Part shown: positions 57,923 through 64,000 of the stretch, piece after piece
Layout of the letters: each line of letters opens with the position of its first letter
Position numbering within the stretch: position 1 is the stretch's first letter
From: Rhodanobacter ginsengisoli
GTDB lineage: Bacteria; Pseudomonadota; Gammaproteobacteria; Xanthomonadales; Rhodanobacteraceae
Direction of reading: 5' to 3'
Assembly (NCBI RefSeq): GCF_042657065.1
Contig: NZ_JBHSNF010000003.1
Coordinates: 434,001 to 498,000 of the forward strand
Length of the DNA: 64,000 nt
Notes under the pieces: generated by a model
What the model was told of the DNA's origin: nothing
What the model saw: the letters and a program-made list of their open reading frames with translations, nothing else
The model's database searches: none
Translations under genes and position numbers: made by a program

Positions 57923-57946
57923 GATAATCCATCGTCATGGCATATC
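57923..57946. promoter_or_regulatory. Dyad operator between the oxidoreductase and lysR genes
   Basis: GATA-n2-CCAT-n4-ATGG-n2-TATC is a 24-base interrupted palindrome 13 bases before the LysR start and about 60 bases before the oxidoreductase start. A T-n11-A fits inside it (57925-57937). This is the place expected for the LysR recognition site. Confidence 0.5.
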
Positions 57947-57959
57947 TTTTGTTCACTGA

Positions 57960-58871
57960 ATGAACCAATCATTCGAGCTCACGCCGACCCGCCTGCGCGA
58001 GTTGCGCGGCTTCGCCGCGGCGGCCAGGCGGCTGAATTTCTCGCAGGCCGCCCGCGAGGTCGGTTGCACGCCTTCGGTGCTGAGCCGGCGCATCGCCGCG
58101 CTGGAAGACGCCGTGGGCGGCAAGCTGTTCCTGCGCACCACCCGGCGGATGACGCTGACCGCGCGCGGCGAGCAGTTGCTGGCACATTGCCAACGGCTGG
58201 AGGCGGTCGCGGCCGATCTTGCGGCCGACCTGTGCCCGCACCGCGGCGAGCCGGCCGGTCGCTTGCGCGTGCATCTGCCGGCGGCCTATGGTCGCCACCG
58301 CATCGCGCCGTTACTGGCCTCGTTTATGCGTCGGCATCCGCTGATCCGGCTTGAGGCGATCTACGACGACGCCTACGTCGACATGGTCGAGGCGAAGATC
58401 GACCTGGCGTTGCGCGTGGGCAGGCTCGCCGACACGCAACTGGTGGCGCGGCGGGTCGGCACGATGCGCCGCTATCTGTGCGCCGCGCCGGACTATCTGG
58501 CTGCGGCGCGGCCGCTGGTCGACCCGGCCGACCTGAAGGAACACCGCTGCATCGCTTTCAGCGGGTTGCGCACGGGCACGCTGTGGCAGTTCAGCCAGCA
58601 GCGCCGACGGCGTTCGGTGCGGATCGATCCGGTGCTCTCGAGCAACGACGCGCGGGCCGTGCTCGATGCCGCACTGGCCGGCGTCGGCATCGCGATGCAG
58701 GGCGACTACATGGCCGATCCGCTGGTGGCGGCAGGACACCTGGTTGAAGTGTTGCAGGACTGGCCATTGAGCAGTTCACCGATCCATCTGCTGTGGCTGC
58801 CCGGTGCGGATCGGACGCCGGCGCTGCGGCGCCTGATCGACGATCTGGTTGGGGCGCTGGCCGGGGACTGA
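57960..58871 (+). CDS. LysR-family transcriptional regulator
   Basis: 303-residue LTTR. The N-terminal winged helix-turn-helix (about 9-68) reads LRELRGFAAAARRLNFSQAAREVGCTPSVLSRRIAALEDAVGGKLFLRTTRRMTLTARG; the rest is a substrate-binding domain (about 95-300; GRLRVHLPAAYGRHRIAPLLASFMRRHPLIRLEAIYDD, VAHR-like ARRVGTMRRYLCAAPDYL). It is closest in pattern to the CrgA/DsdC-like subgroup that often regulates a divergent oxidoreductase. No clear ribosome site precedes ATG 57960. Effector unknown. Confidence 0.9.
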   Translation: MNQSFELTPTRLRELRGFAAAARRLNFSQAAREVGCTPSVLSRRIAALEDAVGGKLFLRTTRRMTLTARGEQLLAHCQRLEAVAADLAADLCPHRGEPAGRLRVHLPAAYGRHRIAPLLASFMRRHPLIRLEAIYDDAYVDMVEAKIDLALRVGRLADTQLVARRVGTMRRYLCAAPDYLAAARPLVDPADLKEHRCIAFSGLRTGTLWQFSQQRRRRSVRIDPVLSSNDARAVLDAALAGVGIAMQGDYMADPLVAAGHLVEVLQDWPLSSSPIHLLWLPGADRTPALRRLIDDLVGALAGD

Positions 58872-58979
58872 GGCCTGCCTTCATCGTGCGTGAAACGGAA
58901 CACTGTTTCCCGCCCGTGCGGCAGGCCTGGACAGCGGAAGTGATAGACTGCCGCAGCCGGCCTGGCCGGCAATACACGA

Positions 58980-59168
58980 CGTCTTCAGGGCGGGGCGAAA
59001 TTCCCCACCGGCGGTAGGTTGAAGGGTTCACCCCCGACAACGAGCCCGCGAGCGCCTCGGTCCGATCCTCGATGGAGCCGGCCGAGGGTCAGCAGATCCG
59101 GTCAGATGCCGGAGCCGACGGTTGGAAGCGGGTGACTGCTTCCTCACAGTCCGGATAAAGAGAAGACG
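58980..59168 (+). ncRNA. FMN riboswitch (RFN element)
   Basis: The conserved RFN blocks appear in order: TTCAGGGCGGGGCGAAATTC and CCCACCGGCGGTA at 58984-59016, an expanded variable arm around 59040-59090, GATCCGGTCAGATGCCGGAG with CCGACGGT at 59095-59122, a variable hairpin, then CAGTCCGGATAAAGAGAAGA. It precedes ribE. A hairpin GCGCC-TGAT-GGCGC and a T5 run at 59217-59221 downstream suggest an expression platform that can terminate transcription when FMN is bound. Confidence 0.93.
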
Positions 59169-59248
59169 GCGGGACGGGCGCCTGATGGCGCGCGTCCGGC
59201 CTCATGCCTTGGGGCGTTTTTCGCAGCTCTCGACGCGGGAAACGTTTC

Positions 59249-59302
59249 ATGAAATCCATTGCATTCATCGGGAATATCGCCCTCCTGCCGGAGCCGTGCT
59301 GA
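59249..59302 (+). CDS. Possible 17-residue leader peptide before ribE
   Basis: ATG 59249 opens a 17-codon frame (MKSIAFIGNIALLPEPC) whose TGA overlaps the ribE ATG by one base (TGATG). GCGGGA lies 8-10 bases before it. It sits between the riboswitch and ribE, so translation of the peptide could be coupled to ribE and respond to the riboswitch fold. It may also be chance. Confidence 0.35.
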   Translation: MKSIAFIGNIALLPEPC

Positions 59303-59943
59303 TGTTCACCGGCATCATCCAGTCCGTTGGCCGCGTCGTGCGTCTCGAACCGCGCGGCGGCGATGTGCGGCTGGCCGTCGATACCGCCGATCTCGATCTC
59401 GCCGATGTGCAGCTGGGCGACTCGATCGCCGTGTCCGGGGTCTGCCTCACCGCGATCACGCTGGAGCCGCGCGGCTTCAGTGCGGACGTCTCCAACGAAA
59501 CGCTGTCGCTGACCTCGCTGGGCCAGCTCAAGGCCGGCGATCCGGTGAACCTGGAAAAGGCGCTGCGCCTGGCCGACCGGCTCGGCGGCCACCTGGTGTC
59601 CGGTCATGTCGACGGCCTCGGCAAGGTGGTCTCGATCGTGCCCGATGGCCGCTCGCAGCGCTGGACGTTCGAGGTGCCGGCGGCGATCTCGCGTTACATC
59701 GCGGCGAAAGGCTCGGTCTGCATCGACGGCACCAGCCTCACCGTCAACGAGGTGGCCGGGCATCGCTTCGGTGTCAACCTGATCCCGCACACGGTCGAGC
59801 ACACCGCGTTCCATGTCCGCCGCGTGGGCGACGCGGTGAACATCGAGGTGGACGTGATCGCCCGCTATGTCGAACGGCTGCTGGCCAGTGGCGAGGCGCC
59901 GCGGCTGGACGAGGCGTTCCTCAAGCAACACGGTTTCGCCTGA
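59302..59943 (+). CDS. ribE: Riboflavin synthase, alpha chain
   Basis: Makes riboflavin from two molecules of dimethyl-ribityl-lumazine. 213 residues in two lumazine-binding repeats: MFTGIIQSVGRVVRLEPRGGDVRL, SIAVSGVCLTAI, SNETLSLTSLG, GGHLVSGHVDGLGKV in the first and second, and IDGTSLTVNEVAGHRFGVNLIPHT, FHVRRVGDAVNIEVDVIARYVERLL in the C-terminal part. ATG 59302 has GGAG about ten bases ahead. It is the first gene controlled by the FMN riboswitch. Confidence 0.95.
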   Translation: MFTGIIQSVGRVVRLEPRGGDVRLAVDTADLDLADVQLGDSIAVSGVCLTAITLEPRGFSADVSNETLSLTSLGQLKAGDPVNLEKALRLADRLGGHLVSGHVDGLGKVVSIVPDGRSQRWTFEVPAAISRYIAAKGSVCIDGTSLTVNEVAGHRFGVNLIPHTVEHTAFHVRRVGDAVNIEVDVIARYVERLLASGEAPRLDEAFLKQHGFA

Positions 59944-59948
59944 TCGAG

Positions 59949-60043
59949 GAACGAGTGCGCAGGAGTGAGAAACGAGTGAGGCAGCAGCCTGCTTCGAACT
60001 TTTTCCTGCTCCTCGCCCCTGACCCCTCTCTTTTCACTTCTCT
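59949..60043. repeat. Intergenic inverted-repeat element, copy 5 (ribE|ribB), decayed right arm
   Basis: Left arm GAACGAGTGCGCAGGAGTGA then GAAACGAGTGAG is well kept. The right side (about 60025-60043, CTCTCTTTTCACTTCTCTC) is a weakened match to the usual right arm and the space between, about 45 bases, is pyrimidine-rich. It starts five bases after the ribE stop and ends 24 bases before the ribB ATG. Confidence 0.7.
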
Positions 60044-60067
60044 CAACTATTTCCTCGGTCTCCTCCT

Positions 60068-61159
60068 ATGAGCTTCAACACCATTCCCGAAATCCTCGAA
60101 GACATCCGCGCCGGCCGCATGGTGGTGATCCTCGACGACGAAGACCGCGAGAACGAGGGCGACCTGGTCATGGCCGCGCAGATGGTGCGGCCGGAGGACA
60201 TCAACTTCATGGTGCGCGAGGCGCGCGGGCTGGTCTGCGTCACGCTGACCGAGCAGCGCACGCGCCAGCTCGGCCTGAAGCCGATGGTCAGCGACAACAC
60301 CTCGGCCTACCACACCAACTTCACCGTCTCGATCGAGGCGGCCGAAGGCGTCACCACCGGCATCTCGGCGCACGACCGCGCGCGCACCATCCAGGTGGCG
60401 GTGAAGGGCGATGCGAAGCCGCAGGACCTGTCGCAGCCGGGGCACATCTTTCCGCTGACCGCGCAGCCCGGCGGCGTGCTGACCCGTGCCGGGCACACCG
60501 AGGCCGGCTGCGACCTGGCCGCGCTGGCGGGGCTGGAGCCGGCCGCCGTGCTGATCGAGGTGCTGCACGAGGACGGCTCGATGGCGCGCCGGCCCGAGCT
60601 GGAGATCTTCGCGGCCAGGCACGGCCTGAAGATCGGCTCGATCGCCGACCTGATCCGCTACCGGCTGGAAACCGAAAAGACCGTGCAGCGCGTGCACGAG
60701 GAACAGGTGGAAACCGAGTTCGGCCCGTTCCGGCTGGTCGCCTATCGCGACGTGATCCGCCGCGGCCTGCACTACGCGCTGGTGCGCGGCAAGGTGAATG
60801 ACGGCGCGCCGGTGCTGTCGCGCGTGCACGTGCGCAATACCTTGTCCGACGTACTGCACCTCAAGCGCGACGATCTCGGCCTCACCGTCACCGCCGCATT
60901 GCGGCGCATCGACGAAGAGGATCGCGGCGTGCTGCTGGTGCTGTCCGGCGAGGACACCCCCGAAGCCTTGCTGGCCCGCCTCAACCGCCAGCCCAGCACC
61001 CAGGCGCCGGAAGAAGTGCAGCAGCAGGAATGGCGCCAGCTCGGCCTGGGCGCGCAGATGCTGGCGGATCTGGGGGTGCACAAGCTGCGCGTGCTCGGTA
61101 CGCCGCGCAAACTGGTCGGCCTGGCCGGGTTCGGGCTGGAGGTGGTCGAGCACGTCTAG
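60068..61159 (+). CDS. ribB: DHBP synthase with inactive GTP cyclohydrolase II-like domain (RibBX)
   Basis: 363 residues. The N-terminal 3,4-dihydroxy-2-butanone 4-phosphate synthase (1-205) is intact: ILDDEDRENEGDLVMAA, HDRARTIQ, GHIFPLTAQPGGVLTRAGHTEAGCDLAALAGL. The C-terminal part has the length and layout of RibA, but the three zinc cysteines of GTP cyclohydrolase II are lost: the site reads RVHVRNTLSDVLHLKRDD (252-269), and the only cysteines in the protein are at 57 and 148. It should supply DHBP only; a separate RibA is expected elsewhere. No ribosome site is obvious before ATG 60068. Confidence 0.92.
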   Translation: MSFNTIPEILEDIRAGRMVVILDDEDRENEGDLVMAAQMVRPEDINFMVREARGLVCVTLTEQRTRQLGLKPMVSDNTSAYHTNFTVSIEAAEGVTTGISAHDRARTIQVAVKGDAKPQDLSQPGHIFPLTAQPGGVLTRAGHTEAGCDLAALAGLEPAAVLIEVLHEDGSMARRPELEIFAARHGLKIGSIADLIRYRLETEKTVQRVHEEQVETEFGPFRLVAYRDVIRRGLHYALVRGKVNDGAPVLSRVHVRNTLSDVLHLKRDDLGLTVTAALRRIDEEDRGVLLVLSGEDTPEALLARLNRQPSTQAPEEVQQQEWRQLGLGAQMLADLGVHKLRVLGTPRKLVGLAGFGLEVVEHV

Positions 61160-61163
61160 GAGA

Positions 61164-61337
61164 GAAGTGAGTGCAGAGGAGTGACAAGTGAGAGGAGAAG
61201 CTCCCGCCTCGCATGTAAGCTCTGCGCAGCCGGCTGCTCCTGATGCACCGCATGAAGTCAGCCTTTGAGCCGGACAGAGCCCCTTCGTCGACCCTCGCAC
61301 GCACCACACTCATTTCTCACTCCTCCACACTCACTCC
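61164..61337. repeat. Intergenic inverted-repeat element, copy 6 (ribB|ldcA), long interior
   Basis: Left arm GAAGTGAGTGCAGAGGAGTG then ACAAGTGAG (61164-61192); right arm CTCATTTCTCACTCCTCCAC then ACTCACTCC (61309-61337). The arms agree at about 24 of 29 positions but are separated by 116 bases, against 10-20 in most copies. The interior has no gene. It starts four bases after the ribB stop and ends 21 bases before the ldcA ATG. Confidence 0.85.
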
Positions 61338-61358
61338 TCAACGCCTACGCGCACTCCC

Positions 61359-62303
61359 ATGACCCGCATCCGACTGATCGCCCCCTCCGGTTATCCGCAA
61401 GACCCCGCCGCGATGACGCGTGGCGTGGCACGCCTGCGTGCGGCTGGCTGCACGGTCGAAGGGCTGGACGTGCTGGAGCGCACCGAACGGCGGTTCGCCG
61501 GCAGTGACGCCCAGCGCGCTGCGGACATCAACGCGCTGGCCACGATGGCCACGCTGCCGGATATCGCCCTGGCGACCCGGGGCGGCTATGGCGCGGTACG
61601 CCTGCTGGCGCAGCTGGATTACGACGCGCTGGGCGAGCGCCTGCGCGACGAACCCATCGCGCTGGTCGGCCACAGCGACTTCACCGCGCTGCAGCTGGCG
61701 CTGTATGCACGGGCCGGCCTGTGCACGTTCAGCGGGCCGCTGCTGGCGGATCTCGGTGCCGAGCCGCGCAGCGAGTTCAGCTGGCAGCAGTTCTGGACCA
61801 CGCTGACCTCGCCGACGGCCAGCCTGGCGTGGTCGAGCACGATCGCGGCCGACATCGACGTGCAGGGCCCGCTGTGGGGCGGCAATCTCGCCGTGCTGTG
61901 CAGCCTGCTGGGTACGCCGTATTTCCCGCAGATCGAGGGCGGCATCCTGTTTGTCGAGGATGTCGGCGAATCGCCGTACCGGATCGAGCGGATGTTCTAC
62001 CAGTTGCAGCTGTCCGGCGTGCTGGGCCGGCAGCGGGCGCTGGTGCTGGGCAGCTTCAGCCAGTGCGAGCCGGGCGCTCGTGACAACGGCTACGACCTGG
62101 CCGCCGCGTTCACGCAGATTCGCGCCATGGCCGGCATTCCGGTGATCGACGGCTTGCCGCACGGCCATGCGTCCGAGCTGCTCACCCTGCCGTTCGGTGC
62201 ATCCGCGCAATTGCGCGTCGACGGCCAGGCGGCGCGACTCGAAGTCAGCGACTATCCGCACCTCAGCGGATGCGCCCCGGTCAACGTCGCCGAAAACCCG
62301 TAA
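61359..62303 (+). CDS. ldcA: LD-carboxypeptidase (muramoyltetrapeptide carboxypeptidase)
   Basis: Cytoplasmic serine peptidase of family S66 that removes the terminal D-Ala from murein tetrapeptides during recycling. 314 residues. Marks are IRLIAPSGYPQDP at the start, RGGYGAVRLL, the nucleophile in LVGHSDFTALQLAL (Ser about 108), GNLAVLCSLLGTPYFP, FVEDVGESPYRIERM and the base His in IDGLPHGHASELLTLPFG. Its place among riboflavin genes is known for xanthomonads as far as I recall. The stop overlaps a -10-like TAAAAT for ribH. Confidence 0.92.
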   Translation: MTRIRLIAPSGYPQDPAAMTRGVARLRAAGCTVEGLDVLERTERRFAGSDAQRAADINALATMATLPDIALATRGGYGAVRLLAQLDYDALGERLRDEPIALVGHSDFTALQLALYARAGLCTFSGPLLADLGAEPRSEFSWQQFWTTLTSPTASLAWSSTIAADIDVQGPLWGGNLAVLCSLLGTPYFPQIEGGILFVEDVGESPYRIERMFYQLQLSGVLGRQRALVLGSFSQCEPGARDNGYDLAAAFTQIRAMAGIPVIDGLPHGHASELLTLPFGASAQLRVDGQAARLEVSDYPHLSGCAPVNVAENP

Positions 62304-62306
62304 AAT
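62301..62306 (+). promoter_or_regulatory. Candidate -10 box before ribH
   Basis: TAAAAT followed by ACCCGGCCCG, overlapping the ldcA stop and 38 bases before the ribH ATG. It matches the recurrent block before aspS, yebC, tRNA-Lys and glyA; no -35 box is clear. Confidence 0.35.
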
Positions 62307-62344
62307 ACCCGGCCCGCAGGGGCTCGCCCACAGGAAACCGATTC

Positions 62345-62806
62345 ATGAAGACCATCGAAGGCGATTTCGCCACGCCCAAGGGCCGTTTCGCCATCGTCGC
62401 CGGCCGCTTCAACGGCTTCGTCGTCGAGCCGCTGGTAGCCGGCGCGCGCGACGTGCTGGTGCGCCACGGGGTCAAGGACGACGCGATCGACCTGGTGCGC
62501 GTGCCCGGTGCCTGGGAGATCGCGCTGGCCGCCCACAAGCTGGCGAACTCCGGCAAGTACGCCGCGGTGATCGCGCTGGGTGCGGTGATCCGCGGCAGCA
62601 CGCCGCATTTCGACTATGTCGCGGGCGAGTGCGCCAAGGGCCTGGCCCAGTCCGCCTACAGCTCCGGCGTGCCGGTGGCGTTCGGCGTGCTGACCACCGA
62701 CAGCATCGAGCAGGCGATCGAGCGTTCCGGCACCAAGGCCGGCAACAAGGGTGCGGACGCGGCGATGGCCGCGCTCGAGATGGTCAACCTGTACGGCCAG
62801 CTCTGA
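62345..62806 (+). CDS. ribH: 6,7-dimethyl-8-ribityllumazine synthase
   Basis: Penultimate riboflavin step, forming a capsid-like or pentameric enzyme. 153 residues: FAIVAGRFNGFVVEPLVAGARDVL, VRVPGAWEIALAAHKLA, ALGAVIRGSTPHFDYVAGECAKGLAQ (catalytic His in this block), PVAFGVLTTDSIEQAIERSGTKAGNKG. The stop overlaps the nusB ATG by one base (TGATG), so the two are coupled. Confidence 0.96.
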   Translation: MKTIEGDFATPKGRFAIVAGRFNGFVVEPLVAGARDVLVRHGVKDDAIDLVRVPGAWEIALAAHKLANSGKYAAVIALGAVIRGSTPHFDYVAGECAKGLAQSAYSSGVPVAFGVLTTDSIEQAIERSGTKAGNKGADAAMAALEMVNLYGQL

Positions 62807-63252
62807 TGGCCCAGCATCAGCAGGGACTGGACATGCAGGCGCGCTCGCGCGCCCGCCGCCGCGCGCTGCAGGCGCTGTACGCCTGGCAGCTCAGCGGCAG
62901 CCACATGAATGCGGTGATCGAGCAGTTCCGCCACGAGCAGGATATGGAAGTGGCCGACCTCGAGTACTTCGAGGACCTGCTGCATGGCGTGGAGAAGCAC
63001 GTCGACGTACTCGACGCCGCGTTGCGCCCGCACATCGACCGCGAGGTGGCGCAGATCGATCCGATCGAACGCGCCGCGCTGCGACTGGCCGCGTACGAGT
63101 TGAAGTTCCGCCCCGACGTGCCGTACCGTGTGGTGATCAACGAGGCGATCGAGGTCACCAAGCGCTTCGGCGCCGATCACGGTCACAGCTACGTCAACGG
63201 CGTGCTGGACAAACTCGCCGCCGAATTGCGCGCGGTCGAGAAGCGCGGCTGA
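62806..63252 (+). CDS. nusB: Transcription antitermination protein NusB
   Basis: 148-residue all-helical RNA-binding protein that with NusE binds boxA in rRNA leaders. Seen: RSRARRRALQALYAWQLSGSHM, FEDLLHGVEKHVDVLDAAL, LRLAAYELKFRPDVPYRVVINEAIEVTKRFGADHGHSYVNGVLDKLA, the conserved C-terminal block. It overlaps both neighbours by one base (ribH and the acetyltransferase). Confidence 0.95.
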   Translation: MAQHQQGLDMQARSRARRRALQALYAWQLSGSHMNAVIEQFRHEQDMEVADLEYFEDLLHGVEKHVDVLDAALRPHIDREVAQIDPIERAALRLAAYELKFRPDVPYRVVINEAIEVTKRFGADHGHSYVNGVLDKLAAELRAVEKRG

Positions 63253-63794
63253 TGCCGGGCGCTACCGTTCCGGCCGACGCGGCGGTGCCGGTGATCGAGA
63301 CCGAACGGCTGCGCCTGCGCGCCCACCGCGCCGACGATCACGCCACCTGCCTGGCGATCTGGTCCGATCCCGAGGTGGTTCGGCATATCGGCGGCCGGCC
63401 GTTCACCAGCGAGGAAGCCTGGAAGCGCCTGCTGCAGTACCGCGGCATGTGGAGCCTGCTCGGCTACGGCTACTGGGCCGTCGAGGAAAAGCACAGCGGT
63501 CGCTACATCGGCGATGTCGGCCATGCGGATCTACGGCGCGACCTGCAACCGTCGCTGCATGGCATGCTTGAGTGCGGCTGGGTGCTGGCGCCGCAGGCGC
63601 ACGGCAAGGGTTACGCCAGCGAGGCGGTGGCGGCGGCCTGCGGCTGGGCTGACGCGCAGTTTCCGGAGCGGCGCGTGGTGTGCATCATCGCGCCGGAGAA
63701 CCGGGCTTCGATCCGGGTCGCCGAGAAGGCCGGGTTCCAGCTGTGGTGCGAATCCACCTACCACGACAGTCCCACCCTCATGTTCAAGCGCTGA
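63252..63794 (+). CDS. GNAT-family N-acetyltransferase (RimJ/RimL-like)
   Basis: 180-residue acetyltransferase_3 type protein: IETERLRLRAHRADDHATCLAIWSDPEVVRHIGG, WAVEEKHSGRYIGDVGHADL, ECGWVLAPQAHGKGYASEAVAAACGWADAQ (acetyl-CoA loop Q-A-H-G-K-G-Y-A) and NRASIRVAEKAGFQ. Relatives acetylate ribosomal protein N termini or small amines; the substrate is unknown. It overlaps the nusB stop by one base and lies 18 bases before thiL, so it is embedded in the rib-nus-thi operon. Confidence 0.88.
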   Translation: MPGATVPADAAVPVIETERLRLRAHRADDHATCLAIWSDPEVVRHIGGRPFTSEEAWKRLLQYRGMWSLLGYGYWAVEEKHSGRYIGDVGHADLRRDLQPSLHGMLECGWVLAPQAHGKGYASEAVAAACGWADAQFPERRVVCIIAPENRASIRVAEKAGFQLWCESTYHDSPTLMFKR

Positions 63795-63812
63795 TTCCGC
63801 GGCGGCCGCCTG

Positions 63813-64000
63813 ATGGAATTCGACCTGATCGAACTGATTCGCCAGCGCACCGCGCAGCCGCGCGACGACGTGCGGCTGGGTATCGGTGACGATGCCGCCG
63901 TGCTGGCGGTACCGGCGGGGCAGGAGCTGGTGGTGGCGATCGACACCCTCGTCGATGGCGTGCACTTTCCGCGCGCCACCGCTGCGGTCGACATCGGCTG
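63813..64000 (+). CDS. thiL: Thiamine-monophosphate kinase ThiL (N-terminal part)
   Basis: Partial, cut by the right edge; 62 codons are visible from ATG 63813. It reads MEFDLIELIRQRTAQPRDDV then the metal/ATP motif GIGDDAAVL and AIDTLVDGVHFPR, the standard ThiL N-terminal pattern (PurM/ThiL fold). The enzyme makes thiamine diphosphate from thiamine monophosphate. nusB-thiL linkage is common in proteobacteria. Confidence 0.93.
   Translation, partial: MEFDLIELIRQRTAQPRDDVRLGIGDDAAVLAVPAGQELVVAIDTLVDGVHFPRATAAVDIG

Overview
The window is 64 kb of GC-rich chromosome from a gammaproteobacterium of the Xanthomonadales (Lysobacterales), most likely Rhodanobacteraceae (Rhodanobacter, Dyella or Frateuria type). 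This rests on gene order (sucD-nadE-bamD/rluD-pgeF-clpB; fmdB-aspS-yebC-ruvC-ruvA-kup-ruvB-ybgC-tolQRAB-pal-cpoB-queE-queC; glyA-nrdR-ribD-ribE-ribB-ribH-nusB-thiL) and on protein features. No phage, transposase, CRISPR array or plasmid gene was seen. The sequence starts inside sucD and ends inside thiL.

Layout. 1-9 kb: end of sucD, NAD synthase, BamD, the rluD-pgeF-clpB run with a heat-shock type promoter before clpB, and a CsgG-like protein. 9-25 kb: a long co-directional housekeeping run covering tRNA charging (aspS), YebC, Holliday junction processing (ruvCAB with kup inside), the Tol-Pal envelope machine and the preQ0 enzymes QueE and QueC, ending with tRNA-Lys. 25-37 kb: a DedA-like membrane protein and a deaminase, glnS, apt, a DsbC-type isomerase, purL, a glycosyltransferase and an EamA transporter. 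37-44 kb: a cyanophycin module of isoaspartyl dipeptidase, cyanophycinase, cyanophycin synthetase and a second CphA-derived protein that has lost the ATP-grasp domain but kept the Mur-ligase domain. 44-50 kb: a repeat-rich gap, small DUF proteins, cstA-ybdD, peptide deformylase and pyrF. 50-64 kb: ettA, glyA, nrdR and the riboflavin genes. The riboflavin set is split by a LysR/oxidoreductase/metallo-hydrolase cassette and carries an FMN riboswitch before ribE.

The cyanophycin module would make and break an Asp/Arg nitrogen store: CphA polymerises, CphB releases beta-Asp-Arg, and IadA splits the dipeptide. The Mur-ligase-only paralogue is the least explained part and the best candidate for new biochemistry.

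The most striking non-coding signal is a family of six related inverted-repeat elements in intergenic gaps (kup|ruvB, queE|queC, pyrF|ettA, glyA|nrdR, ribE|ribB, ribB|ldcA). The arms share the core GAGGAGTGAGAAAYGAG, and one copy has perfect 25-bp arms. Most of them occupy the place where the next gene's ribosome binding site should be. Function calls come from reading translations and motifs by eye; no database search was possible.
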